In this document: in pieces, positions 51,209 to 59,783 of the stretch
Layout of the letters: the number at the start of each line of letters is the position of its first letter
Numbering within the stretch: the stretch's first letter is position 1
Origin: Peptoclostridium sp.
GTDB taxonomy: Bacteria; Bacillota; Clostridia; Peptostreptococcales; Peptostreptococcaceae
Length of the DNA: 64,000 nucleotides
Assembly (NCBI RefSeq): GCF_009881055.1
Contig: NZ_WXFG01000021.1
Coordinates: 1-64,000 of the forward strand
Direction of reading: 5' to 3'
The notes under the pieces: generated by a model
Databases searched by the model: none
What the model was told of the DNA's origin: nothing
Seen by the model: only the letters and a program-made list of their open reading frames with translations
Program-made: the position numbers and the translations under genes

Positions 51209-52681
51209 TTGGCATATACAGATGTTCTAGGGGAAAGGCGAAGGCTTGTCATAAGCTACACGGGCAAGATACTTATGGGGTCTTCGCTCATATATATATT
51301 GCCCTTGCTTTTGCTGCCTTTTTATCCACAGGAGTCTGTGTATGCTGTGGGATTTTTAATTCCAGCTGCTGTGGCACTGCTTAAAGGGTACATAATGAGC
51401 CTGCAAGAAGGTAGCAAGCAGGAGGGAATTACTGTAAAAGATGGCAGTGTTATAATCGTTGTAGCATGGATTTTGACCATTATAATTTCAGCACTGCCAT
51501 TCTTGATATCAGGGGGGCTGAACTTCACTCAGGCAGTTTTCGAAGCTGTGAGTGGATGGACTACCACTGGCCTTTCAGTTGTAGATGTACAAAAAACTCC
51601 GCGCATAATTCTGTTTTGGAGAAGTATAATGCAGTTTTTCGGTGGAGCCGGACTTGCTGTAGTAATGCTCTCGGCAATAATAGGGCCATACGGTTTCGGA
51701 CTCTTCAGCGCCGAGGGTCGGGAGGATATAATACCCAATGTCGTTAAGTCCGCAAAATTCATGATGATAATATATACAGGATATTTTGTAGTTGGATCGG
51801 CGCTCTACATGGAAGCGGGAATGTCAGCGTTTGAGGCCATAAACCATTCTGCGTCTGCTATATCAACAGGTGGATTCTCCACGAGAGTCGGGAGCATAGG
51901 AGAGTATGAAAGCTTAAATATAGAGTTAATAACTATACTTTTAATGCTTCTTGGCAGCATCAACTTCGGCACCCATTACATGCTAATGAAAGGTGAGGCC
52001 AGGAGGTTCTTCAGACTTGGAGAAATTAGACTGTCAGCATTTTTGCTTGCGTTTTTCATACCGCTAGTGTTTTTCTTTTCTGCATCAAAACTGTACGAAT
52101 CCTTTGGAAAGGCGGCCAGGGTTTCGTTTTTCGAGCTCATATCAGCATTTACTACTACCGGATATTCAAGCGTAAGCTACGGCGGATGGGACGATTTCGG
52201 GATATTGGTTTTGATGCTGCTAATGATAATAGGAGGAGGCACATGCTCTACGGCGGGCGGTTTAAAGCAATATAGGGTGCTTTTGCTCATAAAGACTTTG
52301 CATTGGAATATGGCGCGTTTTTTTGCTCCGAAGAATGTAATCAGACACGAGTACATAGAAAGAGCCGAGGGTCCATATGAGATAAGCAGCGAACATATAA
52401 TAAACACGGCCTGCTTTACTATTATGTACATAATGCTTTATTTGGCGGGAGTGGCCGTGCTAACTATAAACGGCTACAGCCTCAGAGATTCGATGTTCGA
52501 ATTCGCTTCGGCAATGAGCACAGTAGGCCTTTCTATGGGAATAACATCGCCGAATGCGCCAGAAATAGTCCTGTGGACAGAAAGCGCTGGAATGTTCCTT
52601 GGAAGGCTGGAGTTTTTTGTGGTGTTCTACGGGATTGTAAATCTAGTGAAGCTTTCCTATGTACGAAATCCGGTGAAATAA
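51209..52681 (+). CDS. trkH: Trk-type potassium transporter membrane subunit (TrkH/KtrB)
   Basis: This 490-residue membrane protein has four repeated pore regions. The selectivity-filter motifs are TTTGLS, STGGFS, TTTGYSS and STVGLS, one per repeat. It imports potassium, driven by ion gradients and gated by the two RCK subunits encoded upstream. The TTG start follows GAGGAAGGG, one base after the previous stop. It is the last gene of the operon. Confidence 0.93.
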   Translation: MAYTDVLGERRRLVISYTGKILMGSSLIYILPLLLLPFYPQESVYAVGFLIPAAVALLKGYIMSLQEGSKQEGITVKDGSVIIVVAWILTIIISALPFLISGGLNFTQAVFEAVSGWTTTGLSVVDVQKTPRIILFWRSIMQFFGGAGLAVVMLSAIIGPYGFGLFSAEGREDIIPNVVKSAKFMMIIYTGYFVVGSALYMEAGMSAFEAINHSASAISTGGFSTRVGSIGEYESLNIELITILLMLLGSINFGTHYMLMKGEARRFFRLGEIRLSAFLLAFFIPLVFFFSASKLYESFGKAARVSFFELISAFTTTGYSSVSYGGWDDFGILVLMLLMIIGGGTCSTAGGLKQYRVLLLIKTLHWNMARFFAPKNVIRHEYIERAEGPYEISSEHIINTACFTIMYIMLYLAGVAVLTINGYSLRDSMFEFASAMSTVGLSMGITSPNAPEIVLWTESAGMFLGRLEFFVVFYGIVNLVKLSYVRNPVK

Positions 52682-52784
52682 TTGACCTTTAAATTTCGTT
52701 GTGTGATTTCCTTGGGCTTATGCATTCTGAAATCTGTGATTTTGAGAACTCGCTATGTTTTGATTTTTTACATACTTGCGCGGA

Positions 52785-52975
52785 GAAACCTGATAAAAAC
52801 GCAGGATTTTGTTAAGTGAGTTTAGTTGATTTCCAGGCAAAATAAAAGCGTATAATTTAAAGGAATTTTTGACTGTTTGAGCGGAGCGAGTTGTCAAAAA
52901 TCCAAATTATACGCTTTTGTTGCGCCGTATGGAAATCTCTAAACGAAACGTAAAATCCAAGTTTTATCAGGTTTC
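52785..52975. repeat. Long imperfect palindrome (about 191 bp) in the convergent gap
   Basis: The outer arms GAAACCTGATAAAA (52785) and TTTTATCAGGTTTC (ending 52975) match. Further in, GGATTTT, GATTTCCA, AAAAGCGTATAATTT and ATTTTTGAC are complementary to their partners on the other side, around a centre GAGCGGAGCGAG. It fills most of the gap between trkH and the ABC ATPase, ending just before the latter's stop. It could be a bidirectional terminator or a MITE-like element. The first 100 bases of the gap (52682-52784) hold nothing else recognised. Confidence 0.65.
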
Positions 52976-52978
52976 ACT

Positions 52979-53773
52979 TTAAGCCAGCAGCATCCTGTCG
53001 CTTACCTCATCCCCGCAGCCGGCCTTCTCAAACATAGAAAGCAGTTTCTCCTGGGTGAGGTTTTGCTTTTCTTCGCCGCAGATGTCTATTGCGATTCTGC
53101 CCCTTTGCATCATGAGAAGTCTGTTGCCCATTTTCATGGCGTGGTTCATATTGTGAGTCACCATCAGAGTTGTTATCTTCTTCTCGGTGACAATCTTTTC
53201 GGTAAGGTTGATTATTACCTCCGAGGTCTTCGGGTCGAGTGCTGCTGTGTGCTCATCAAGGAGCAGCAGCTCAGGTGAAGTCATCGTAGACATTATCAGG
53301 GAAAGCGCCTGTCTCTGGCCGCCTGAAAGGAGGCTTACCTTGGTGTGGAGCTTGTCTTCAAGTCCTATGCCTATCTGTGAAAGCAGCTCCGCAAAAAGTC
53401 CCGCCTGCTTCTTGCTGGCTCCTCTTGAGAGGCCATACAGCTTGCCCTTGTTGTATGCGAGAGACATGTTTTCAAGTATTGTCATTGAAGGGCACGTACC
53501 CTTAGAAGGGTCCTGGAATACCCTGGCTATCGACTTGGCTTTGCGGAATTCGGGCATGTGGGTTATGTCAGCTCCGCCAAGGAAAATCGAGCCTTCGTCA
53601 GGATCTATTTTGCCTGAAACCAGGTTGAGCAGAGTCGATTTGCCGGCGCCGTTGCCGCCGATTATTGTTACAAAGTCGCCTTCGTTTATTGTGAGCGAAA
53701 GTCCTCTGTAGAGGTTGTTTTCGTTTACAGTTCCTTTGTTAAAGGTTTTGTACAGATCGTTTAGCTGAAGCAC
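52979..53773 (-). CDS. ABC transporter ATPase subunit
   Basis: This 264-residue ATPase powers the import system encoded upstream. Walker A is GGNGAGKST, the signature LLSGGQRQALSL and Walker B LLLLDEHTAALDP. HNMNHAMKMGNRLL ends the family pattern. The GTG at 53773 is 7 bases after GGAGGG; a TTG at 53779 is too close. It overlaps the permease gene by about 35 bases. The fold belongs to the uncharacterised PF04392-type transporter operons, some of which carry tryptophan or other amino acids. Confidence 0.9.
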   Translation of the reverse strand: MLQLNDLYKTFNKGTVNENNLYRGLSLTINEGDFVTIIGGNGAGKSTLLNLVSGKIDPDEGSIFLGGADITHMPEFRKAKSIARVFQDPSKGTCPSMTILENMSLAYNKGKLYGLSRGASKKQAGLFAELLSQIGIGLEDKLHTKVSLLSGGQRQALSLIMSTMTSPELLLLDEHTAALDPKTSEVIINLTEKIVTEKKITTLMVTHNMNHAMKMGNRLLMMQRGRIAIDICGEEKQNLTQEKLLSMFEKAGCGDEVSDRMLLA

Positions 53774-54650
53774 CTGCAAACCCTCCTTTCAATAGCCTTC
53801 TAAAGCCGGTGAACCTGTGAGCGTTGCCAGCAGAAAGGGCGAACACTATTATTACGCAGGTCACAAGCTTAAGGTCGGTAGGCGATAGTCCAAGATTGAG
53901 TGCCGCGCCTATGCTGAACCTGTATAGTATGGAGCCAAGAAGCGCCATTGTAGTAGGAAGCATTATAGGGACTCTCCTGAAAAGAGTCTCTCCGAATATT
54001 ATTGAGGCAAGGCCCATTACAACTATTCCTGTTCCCATACCTACATCGGCGAATCTCTGGTACTGAGCCATTATGGAACCTGCAAGGGCCACAAGTCCGT
54101 TGGATATCATAAGTGCAAGTATCTTCATCTTGCCTGTGTCTATTCCAAGTGAGGTTATCATATCAGGGTTGTCGCCAGTGCCTATTATCAAAAATCCAAG
54201 CTTTGTCGACAGCAAGAAGTCGAGCAACAGTTTCGATGCCACTGCGAATGCCGCTATGACAATAAGCGGATGCATCTCCAATGAAAATATAGTCTCATTG
54301 TTGAAAAGCGGAAGGTTCGATTTGCCCATTATCCTGAGGTTTATCGAGTAAAGCCCTATCATTACTAGTATTCCTGAGAGAAGATTGGTTATTCCAAGCT
54401 TCACATGAAGAAATCCTGTTATAAGTCCTGCGCCAAGTCCGGCTGCAAACGCAGCAAGACACGCTATGAAAGGATTTACGCCGTTTAATATAAGTATAGA
54501 GGCGACGGCTGCTCCCGTAACGAAGCTGCCGTCAACCGATAGGTCTGGAAAATCGAGTATCCTATATGTTATATATACTCCTAGGACCATTATTGCGAAT
54601 ATCAAGCCCATCTGGAGCACATTTATTGAAAAATCCAGCAACTGAGTCAT
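53739..54650 (-). CDS. ABC transporter permease
   Basis: This 303-residue permease has about 8-9 hydrophobic segments, of the LivH/RbsC-like BPD_transp_2 group (GVYITYRILDFPDLSVDGSF, GFLHVKLGITNLLSGILVMI). A short spacing to the GGGAG makes either the ATG at 54650 or a TTG 9 bases inward possible. It works with the lipoprotein and ATPase on either side. Confidence 0.88.
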   Translation of the reverse strand: MTQLLDFSINVLQMGLIFAIMVLGVYITYRILDFPDLSVDGSFVTGAAVASILILNGVNPFIACLAAFAAGLGAGLITGFLHVKLGITNLLSGILVMIGLYSINLRIMGKSNLPLFNNETIFSLEMHPLIVIAAFAVASKLLLDFLLSTKLGFLIIGTGDNPDMITSLGIDTGKMKILALMISNGLVALAGSIMAQYQRFADVGMGTGIVVMGLASIIFGETLFRRVPIMLPTTMALLGSILYRFSIGAALNLGLSPTDLKLVTCVIIVFALSAGNAHRFTGFRRLLKGGFAGASAKRSVQNL

Positions 54651-54721
54651 CTCCCTTCAATGAAAACCAGTCAAAGAAATAAAATAATCTGACAAACTAT
54701 CGAAAACTGTTTTACAAATAA

Positions 54722-55717
54722 CTATTTTACAAATTCCGCTCTTGCTTTGAGATCTTCTGGAATTGTAATTCCAAGCTTTGCGGCAGTAGTCTCGTTTATA
54801 ACAAGTGTAGTGTCCTCAAGGAGTCCAACAGGTATTTCGGCTGGTTTTTCTCCTTTTAGTATCTGGGCAGCTATTTTGCCTGTCTGAAGTCCAAGGTTGT
54901 AGTAGTTGATTCCCTCTGTAGCAAGCGCGCCGCCTTTAACTGCGCCGTCCTCTGCACTTATTACAGGTATCTTGTTTTCTATGCACTTGTTGGCTACAAG
55001 AGGTATTGAGGATACAACAGTGTTGTCAGTAGGCACATATAGCGCGTCTATATTTCCGATTGCAGAGTTGAGTGCCTGGTCTATATCGTTCACAGATGTG
55101 ATTCCAACTTCAACTATTTCAAGTCCAAGCTTTGCTGCTACAGCTTTTGCCTGATCCACCTGAACTACAGAATTGGCCTCACTTGTGTTGTATATCACGC
55201 CTAGTTTTTTAACGTCTGGAACTAGTGCTTTTATCAGCTCGAATTGCTTTTCCATTGGAGCAGCGTCGCTAGAGCCTGTGACGTTTCCGCCCGGCTTGTC
55301 AAGAGAAGCCACAAGGCCTGCACTTACAGGGTCAGTAACGGCCGTAAATACTACAGGGATGTCTTTTGTAGCGTTGAATGCAGCCTGAGCTGAAGGCGTA
55401 GCTATTGCAACTATCATGTCCTTCTTGGCAGCTGCGAAGCCGTCTGCTATTGTCTGGGCGTTTGCCATCTCGCCTTGAGCGTTCTGGAAGTCTATCTCGA
55501 GGTTTTCACCTTCAACGAAGCCCTCTTCTTTGAGCGCGTCAATAATACCCTTTCTTGCATCGTCAAGTGCAGGGTGTTCAACAATCTGAGAAATACCTAT
55601 GCTGTACGTTTTGTTTTCTGAATTTGCAGATTCGTCCGGAGCCTTTGAGCAGCCCGCTAAAAGTGAAGTGGACAAAAGAATTGAAGCACAAAAAATAGAT
55701 ATGAGTTTCTTTACCAT
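54722..55717 (-). CDS. ABC transporter substrate-binding lipoprotein (PF04392 family)
   Basis: This 331-residue exported lipoprotein has a lipobox LLAGC near residue 22. The mature protein has the two-lobed fold (YSIGISQIVEHPALDDARKGI, PVVFTAVTDPVSAGLV, NVTGSSDAAPMEKQFELI). The family is linked to tryptophan/aromatic or unknown substrates; the ligand here cannot be assigned. An AGGAGGATGGTAGT site precedes the ATG. It is first in its operon. Confidence 0.88.
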   Translation of the reverse strand: MVKKLISIFCASILLSTSLLAGCSKAPDESANSENKTYSIGISQIVEHPALDDARKGIIDALKEEGFVEGENLEIDFQNAQGEMANAQTIADGFAAAKKDMIVAIATPSAQAAFNATKDIPVVFTAVTDPVSAGLVASLDKPGGNVTGSSDAAPMEKQFELIKALVPDVKKLGVIYNTSEANSVVQVDQAKAVAAKLGLEIVEVGITSVNDIDQALNSAIGNIDALYVPTDNTVVSSIPLVANKCIENKIPVISAEDGAVKGGALATEGINYYNLGLQTGKIAAQILKGEKPAEIPVGLLEDTTLVINETTAAKLGITIPEDLKARAEFVK

Positions 55718-55719
55718 AC

Positions 55720-55842
55720 TACCATCCTCCTGAGATTTGAAATTGTGATTTGATAAACTGTTTGCTGCTGTTAAAATCCTACGCGCCCCAAGGGCCTACA
55801 GTGTTGCCTAGCCGTTTCCAACGTATGTGAAAAGGCTGTATG
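55720..55842 (-). promoter_or_regulatory. Long structured leader of the ABC operon (candidate)
   Basis: Transcription from the promoter at 55849-55877 would give a leader of about 125 bases before the lipoprotein start. It has GC-rich, potentially pairing blocks (for example GGGGC with GCCCC and GGCTA with TAGCC). No known riboswitch or T-box pattern could be matched. It may be an unassigned regulatory element. Confidence 0.35.
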
Positions 55843-55848
55843 AGGAAG

Positions 55849-55877
55849 ATTATATATTCTAGGGTTTATAAAGTCAA
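55849..55877 (-). promoter_or_regulatory. Sigma-A-type promoter for the ABC operon
   Basis: On the - strand TTGACT (55877-55872) and TATAAT (55854-55849) are separated by exactly 17 bases, close to the sigma-A consensus. It points at the substrate-binding lipoprotein gene. Confidence 0.8.
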
Positions 55878-56068
55878 CCCTGCTTTTGCAGATAAAAACA
55901 TGAGGAAGCGTGGGATGACAGGCGTCCTGATAGATTGACAAAAAATAATCATACAAAAACCGTATAAGTTTTCTGAACATTCAGCATGGGCAATTAAACA
56001 ATTTCAAAAATACGAATATTTATGATAAAATGATGTAAATTGAATTAATAATTCAGGGGTGTTGCTTT

Positions 56069-57031
56069 GTGACAGATGTATCGTTCGGTATAAATGTAAA
56101 AGGAGAGCAAGGTCAGTTTGATTTCTTCAAGCTCGTGTTTCAAAACTACCCTGGCGTAATGCTAATAATAGACCCGGATTCTGGAATTATAATCGAAGCG
56201 AATGATGCTGCGGAAAGTTTTTACGGGTATGACAGAGAACAGATTATAGGTATGGACATATGCAATATAAACAGATTTCAAAAATCGGATGCAGAGCTGA
56301 GGCTTAAGGCTGCGCTTGCGGGTGTTGGAATGTCGAATATGAGGCACTACACAAGTGATGGAACCGAGAAGAATGTCAAGGTTTTCCTGGCTCCGCTGGA
56401 GATTGCAGGCAAACTGCTGCTTCACGCAATAATATTCGAGGCCGGCGAAGGCAATGGCGAATTCGAAAGTGAAATAATAAGCAACAGAAAATATCTACAC
56501 ATGGCGCTGCATGACGATCTTACGGAGCTCCCAAACAAACGCTTCTTCAAGATGAAGGTTGAGGAGGAGATACTAAAGGCCAGCGTCGGAGGAAGCGGTT
56601 TTGCGCTTGTGTTCCTGGACCTTGACAATTTCAAGTACATCAATGACACACTGGGTCACGTTACGGGCGACAAGATGCTCAGTCTTATAGGCAGTAAGCT
56701 CAAACATTCCGTAAGAGGGGCGGATTTTGCTGCCAGATTCGGAGGAGACGAGTTTGCAATAGTTCTTCCCGGAGAGCAAAAAAGAGAAGAGGCTGAAGAA
56801 ATAGCCCAGAGGATAAAAAAATCAATAGAGGACATCATGGAGATCGAAGGGCAGAAGCTGCAGGTTTCATGCAGCTACGGCATAAGCATATACCCTGCCG
56901 ACGGCGAGGGCTTCGTCGAGCTGCTAAGGGCTGCCGACAAGGAGATGTACAACTGGAAGCAGAGCGTCGAGGAACATCAGGAGGACATATACTCAGATTT
57001 CATAGTGAAAAAAGAAGACGAGGAAAACTAG
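56069..57031 (+). CDS. PAS-GGDEF diguanylate cyclase
   Basis: This 320-residue protein has an N-terminal PAS sensor domain (about 20-125, with VMLIIDPDSGIIIEANDAA and YGYDREQIIG) and a GGDEF domain (about 150-305). The catalytic GGDEF lies at residues 225-229 in RFGGDEFAIVLP. It would make cyclic di-GMP in response to a signal sensed by PAS. No membrane segment is seen, so it is cytoplasmic. The GTG start at 56069 follows CAGGGGTG. It stands alone between terminators. Confidence 0.92.
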   Translation: MTDVSFGINVKGEQGQFDFFKLVFQNYPGVMLIIDPDSGIIIEANDAAESFYGYDREQIIGMDICNINRFQKSDAELRLKAALAGVGMSNMRHYTSDGTEKNVKVFLAPLEIAGKLLLHAIIFEAGEGNGEFESEIISNRKYLHMALHDDLTELPNKRFFKMKVEEEILKASVGGSGFALVFLDLDNFKYINDTLGHVTGDKMLSLIGSKLKHSVRGADFAARFGGDEFAIVLPGEQKREEAEEIAQRIKKSIEDIMEIEGQKLQVSCSYGISIYPADGEGFVELLRAADKEMYNWKQSVEEHQEDIYSDFIVKKEDEEN

Positions 57032-57035
57032 ATAT

Positions 57036-57069
57036 AAAAAAACCGCATTTAACAAAATGCGGTTTTTTT
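57036..57069. terminator. Bidirectional terminator between the GGDEF and HutP-like genes
   Basis: AAAAACCGCATTT and AAATGCGGTTTTT arms with loop AACA form a long stem. A- and T-tracts lie on both sides, so it serves both convergent genes. Confidence 0.8.
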
Positions 57070-57075
57070 ATGCTC

Positions 57076-57519
57076 TTATTCTGATTTGAAATAGACCTTC
57101 TCGTTTTCGAGCAGGGGTATAGATCTGTGCGCAAGACCTATTACCATATCATCGAGATGGAGCACTCCGATGCTCATGAATAGACATATGCTTATGTGCT
57201 CGTCGCAGCGGGCTATGCCTATCTTGCCTCCCACGCTAAAGCCGGTTGCCTTTTCGGAAACCTGATTTATGGCTTCCCTAGCAGCGCCTATTATGGCGCC
57301 CTCGTGTATGTGTACGTTTTGAATTATCCCGGTACGTTTTGACGCTACAAGAGCTCTTTCGATTATCTTCGGTATGGACTGAATCAGATTGCCGCCGACA
57401 TCCACGCCTGTTGAAAGAATACCTGCTTTTTTATAATCTCTTACAAGTTTCTCTTCCTCCTCGCGGGTTGAAAGGGCCAGTTTAACTGCGGCCTTGGCCA
57501 CGTCTATGCTTTTTATCAT
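57076..57519 (-). CDS. HutP-like RNA-binding antiterminator family protein
   Basis: This 147-residue protein matches HutP in length and pattern. In Bacillus subtilis HutP binds histidine and Mg and prevents termination in the hut mRNA leader. Here KRTGIIQNVHIHEGAIIGA holds likely metal/histidine ligands, and the C terminus MVIGLAHRSIPL resembles the family end. No hut genes lie in this window, so the RNA target is unknown. The ATG at 57519 follows AGGCAGGTG; a longer open frame starting at 57573 has no good site. Confidence 0.72.
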   Translation of the reverse strand: MIKSIDVAKAAVKLALSTREEEEKLVRDYKKAGILSTGVDVGGNLIQSIPKIIERALVASKRTGIIQNVHIHEGAIIGAAREAINQVSEKATGFSVGGKIGIARCDEHISICLFMSIGVLHLDDMVIGLAHRSIPLLENEKVYFKSE

Positions 57520-57709
57520 GTTTTTCACCTGCCTGAAAGTGATGATGGCCAGCTGTATGCATATAGAAGCCATTCATGTCACATTATAGCATAAATGCAT
57601 GCAGCCTATTAAATAAATTATTCCCATAGCAGTGCCAAAAAAACCACTTAAATGAATATTTAATAATATAGAGGATTCTTTATTATGGAGTATTTGAGGA
57701 GGCTTTGGC

Positions 57710-58102
57710 ATGATTGTGGTAAGGGATATTAAACTTTCTAGGGATTTCTCGCTCTCGGAGTTCGCGTGCAGGGATGAGAGAAGGAGCGTTTATGTGGATG
57801 CGGAGCTGGTGGAGAGGCTACAGGTTCTGCGGGATTATTTCAAAAGGCCGGTAGTCATAACGAGCGGCTACAGGAGCAAGGAGTACAACAGGAGAGTAGG
57901 CGGCGCCGATGGGTCGCAGCATCTTGAGGGGCGCGCGGCAGACATCAAGGTCATTGGGGTGGGCATGGAGGAGATAGCAAGGGCGGCTGTAAAGGCTGGC
58001 TTTCGTGGGATTGGCATATACGGGAGCTTTGTACATGTTGATGTGAGAAAAAATCTTGTAAACGGGGCCGGAAGGCCATACGACATATGGCGCGTGAGAT
58101 AG
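57710..58102 (+). CDS. Peptidase M15A (YcbK/DUF882-like)
   Basis: This 130-residue zinc peptidase domain has FSLSEFACRD at the N terminus, VITSGYRSKEYNRRVGGA, SQHLEGRAADI and HVDVR, providing the H, D and H ligands. Family members cut D-amino-acid peptide bonds in cell walls. No signal peptide or membrane anchor is seen, so it could be a small cytoplasmic or lysis-type protein; a phage origin is possible but no phage genes are near. The GAGGAGGC site precedes the ATG. Confidence 0.85.
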   Translation: MIVVRDIKLSRDFSLSEFACRDERRSVYVDAELVERLQVLRDYFKRPVVITSGYRSKEYNRRVGGADGSQHLEGRAADIKVIGVGMEEIARAAVKAGFRGIGIYGSFVHVDVRKNLVNGAGRPYDIWRVR

Positions 58103-58152
58103 AAATGGTAGCGGAGAGGGTACGACTTGTAATATGAACTGGAATAAATATT

Positions 58153-58161
58153 TGATATAAT
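58153..58161 (+). promoter_or_regulatory. Extended -10 promoter for the asparagine-synthase-like gene
   Basis: TG-A-TATAAT, with TATAAT at 58156-58161, lies about 80 bases before the start of the asparagine-synthase-like gene. No clear -35. Confidence 0.45.
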
Positions 58162-58242
58162 ATATATTATGATAATAAGCATATTAGTTTACAGGCGAAA
58201 AGCCCTATATTGAAATAATAGCATTATAATTTGGAGGTTTTG

Positions 58243-59742
58243 ATGGATAATACTGGTTATGATAAATTGTTATATGAAAGACTGTTGTACAGAAAACAAT
58301 TCATAATGATGCCTTATACAATGGACGGGCCTTCGGATTGGAAAACATACGGGATATACAAGGAAAGGCTTGTGCTGCATGTACATCCGGAACTTGATAT
58401 GACGGTTGTTGAAAATGAAAACAGAAGGGTTATTCTCTTGGGATACATTTTAGATTGGCAGAATCCTGAGTTTGGCAATGGTGACATAATCAAAATGTTG
58501 CTTAGGGAAAATCGGGATTTTGAAAGCTTTCTTGAAGCCACATTTAACCTTGGGGGAAGATTTGTACTTATATATGAGGATAAAGAATGCTGCAGAATGT
58601 ACCACGATGCGGCAGGTCAGATGGAGGTATACTATTACAAGGGAAGTAAAGGTCTGGCTTGCGGAACCCAGCTGCCGATAATGAATCGGTATATAGCACT
58701 TGAAAATAACATGGCCAACGGAGTGCGGGATTTCTATGCGAGCGAAGCTTTTGCAGACGCCTCTATGCAGTGGATAGGGGAAGACACAATATACAATGGC
58801 ACAAGGAAACTAAGTCCTAATTTCTATCTGGATCTCATTAATGGTGAGGTTGTCAGATATTGGCCTGTGAAGCCGCTGAGAAAAAGATCTATTCAAGCTT
58901 CTAGTGAAATGGCATGTTGGATGCTGAAGGGATTCATGAATGCTATATCAAGAAGGTCAAAACTCATAATGCCTATAACTGCCGATTGGGACAGTCGCCT
59001 TATGCTGGCAGCCACAAAGGATATCAGAGATAGTGTGACATATTATACTGTTAGATATCCTTGGCTGGATGATGAAAGCAAGGATATTAGGATCCCAAGG
59101 AGCCTGTTTGAGGAATTTGGGATTCCGTTTAAGGTGCTGAATCCAGGTGATGAGGCGGATGCTGACTTTAGCAGAGCGTTCATGGATAATACCGCATACC
59201 CTATAGCGAAGAATATTCCGGAAATATACAACATATTCTACAAAATGTTCAATGACAGCATTAACGTCACAAGCCAGGTGAGTGAAACTATAAGAAATTA
59301 TTGCGGCACCATAAAAACACCAAACGGCAGGCTTTTTTCAACATACATAGGATATGATGGGAATAACGAGTACGCAGCAAAAATGTGCGATAAATGGATC
59401 AAGAAGAATTTGGAGCTCGCCAAGGAAATGAACATAGACCTGCTGTCACTTTTTATATGGGAGGAGGGGCTTAATTGGGAGGCTTCGCAACGAACCCAGG
59501 CAGATATAGCAATCGAGGAGTATTCGCCGTTTAGTTGCAGGAATCTGCTTGAAATGATGCTTTCGGTGAACGACTCCTATAGAAACAAGTATAACTGCAT
59601 CCTCTACAGAAGGATGATTGAGATAATGTGGCCGGAGATACTTTACGAGCCTATCGATCCCTCGCTTAAGGGTAGTTTGAAAGGTGTCCTGGTATCAATG
59701 GATATGTTCTATTCTGTAAAAAAGATTTTCAAGGGGCTTTAA
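58243..59742 (+). CDS. Asparagine-synthase-like protein, degenerate motifs
   Basis: This 499-residue protein has an N-terminal glutaminase-like (Ntn) fold without the catalytic N-terminal cysteine, and blocks like VILLGYILDWQNPE, GGRFVLIYEDKECC and MYHDAAGQMEVYYY. A PP-loop synthetase domain follows, in which the SGGxDS loop is replaced by ITADWDSR (about residue 250). Such proteins occur in capsule and peptide-modification loci and may adenylate a carboxyl group for amide or ester formation. The substrate is unknown. GGAGG lies 5 bases before the ATG. It stands alone, not next to the polysaccharide block. Confidence 0.72.
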   Translation: MDNTGYDKLLYERLLYRKQFIMMPYTMDGPSDWKTYGIYKERLVLHVHPELDMTVVENENRRVILLGYILDWQNPEFGNGDIIKMLLRENRDFESFLEATFNLGGRFVLIYEDKECCRMYHDAAGQMEVYYYKGSKGLACGTQLPIMNRYIALENNMANGVRDFYASEAFADASMQWIGEDTIYNGTRKLSPNFYLDLINGEVVRYWPVKPLRKRSIQASSEMACWMLKGFMNAISRRSKLIMPITADWDSRLMLAATKDIRDSVTYYTVRYPWLDDESKDIRIPRSLFEEFGIPFKVLNPGDEADADFSRAFMDNTAYPIAKNIPEIYNIFYKMFNDSINVTSQVSETIRNYCGTIKTPNGRLFSTYIGYDGNNEYAAKMCDKWIKKNLELAKEMNIDLLSLFIWEEGLNWEASQRTQADIAIEEYSPFSCRNLLEMMLSVNDSYRNKYNCILYRRMIEIMWPEILYEPIDPSLKGSLKGVLVSMDMFYSVKKIFKGL

Positions 59743-59783
59743 AAATCAGGGAGATTGAAATCTCCGTAAATTAGGAGGATGCG

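Noticed and set aside
55720..55842. T-box, SAM or purine riboswitch in the ABC operon leader
   Set aside because: No T-box AGGGTGG sequence, no SAM or purine core was found; kept only as an unassigned leader.
57710..58102. Prophage endolysin region around the M15 peptidase
   Set aside because: No holin, structural or integrase genes lie nearby; only one small peptidase gene is present.
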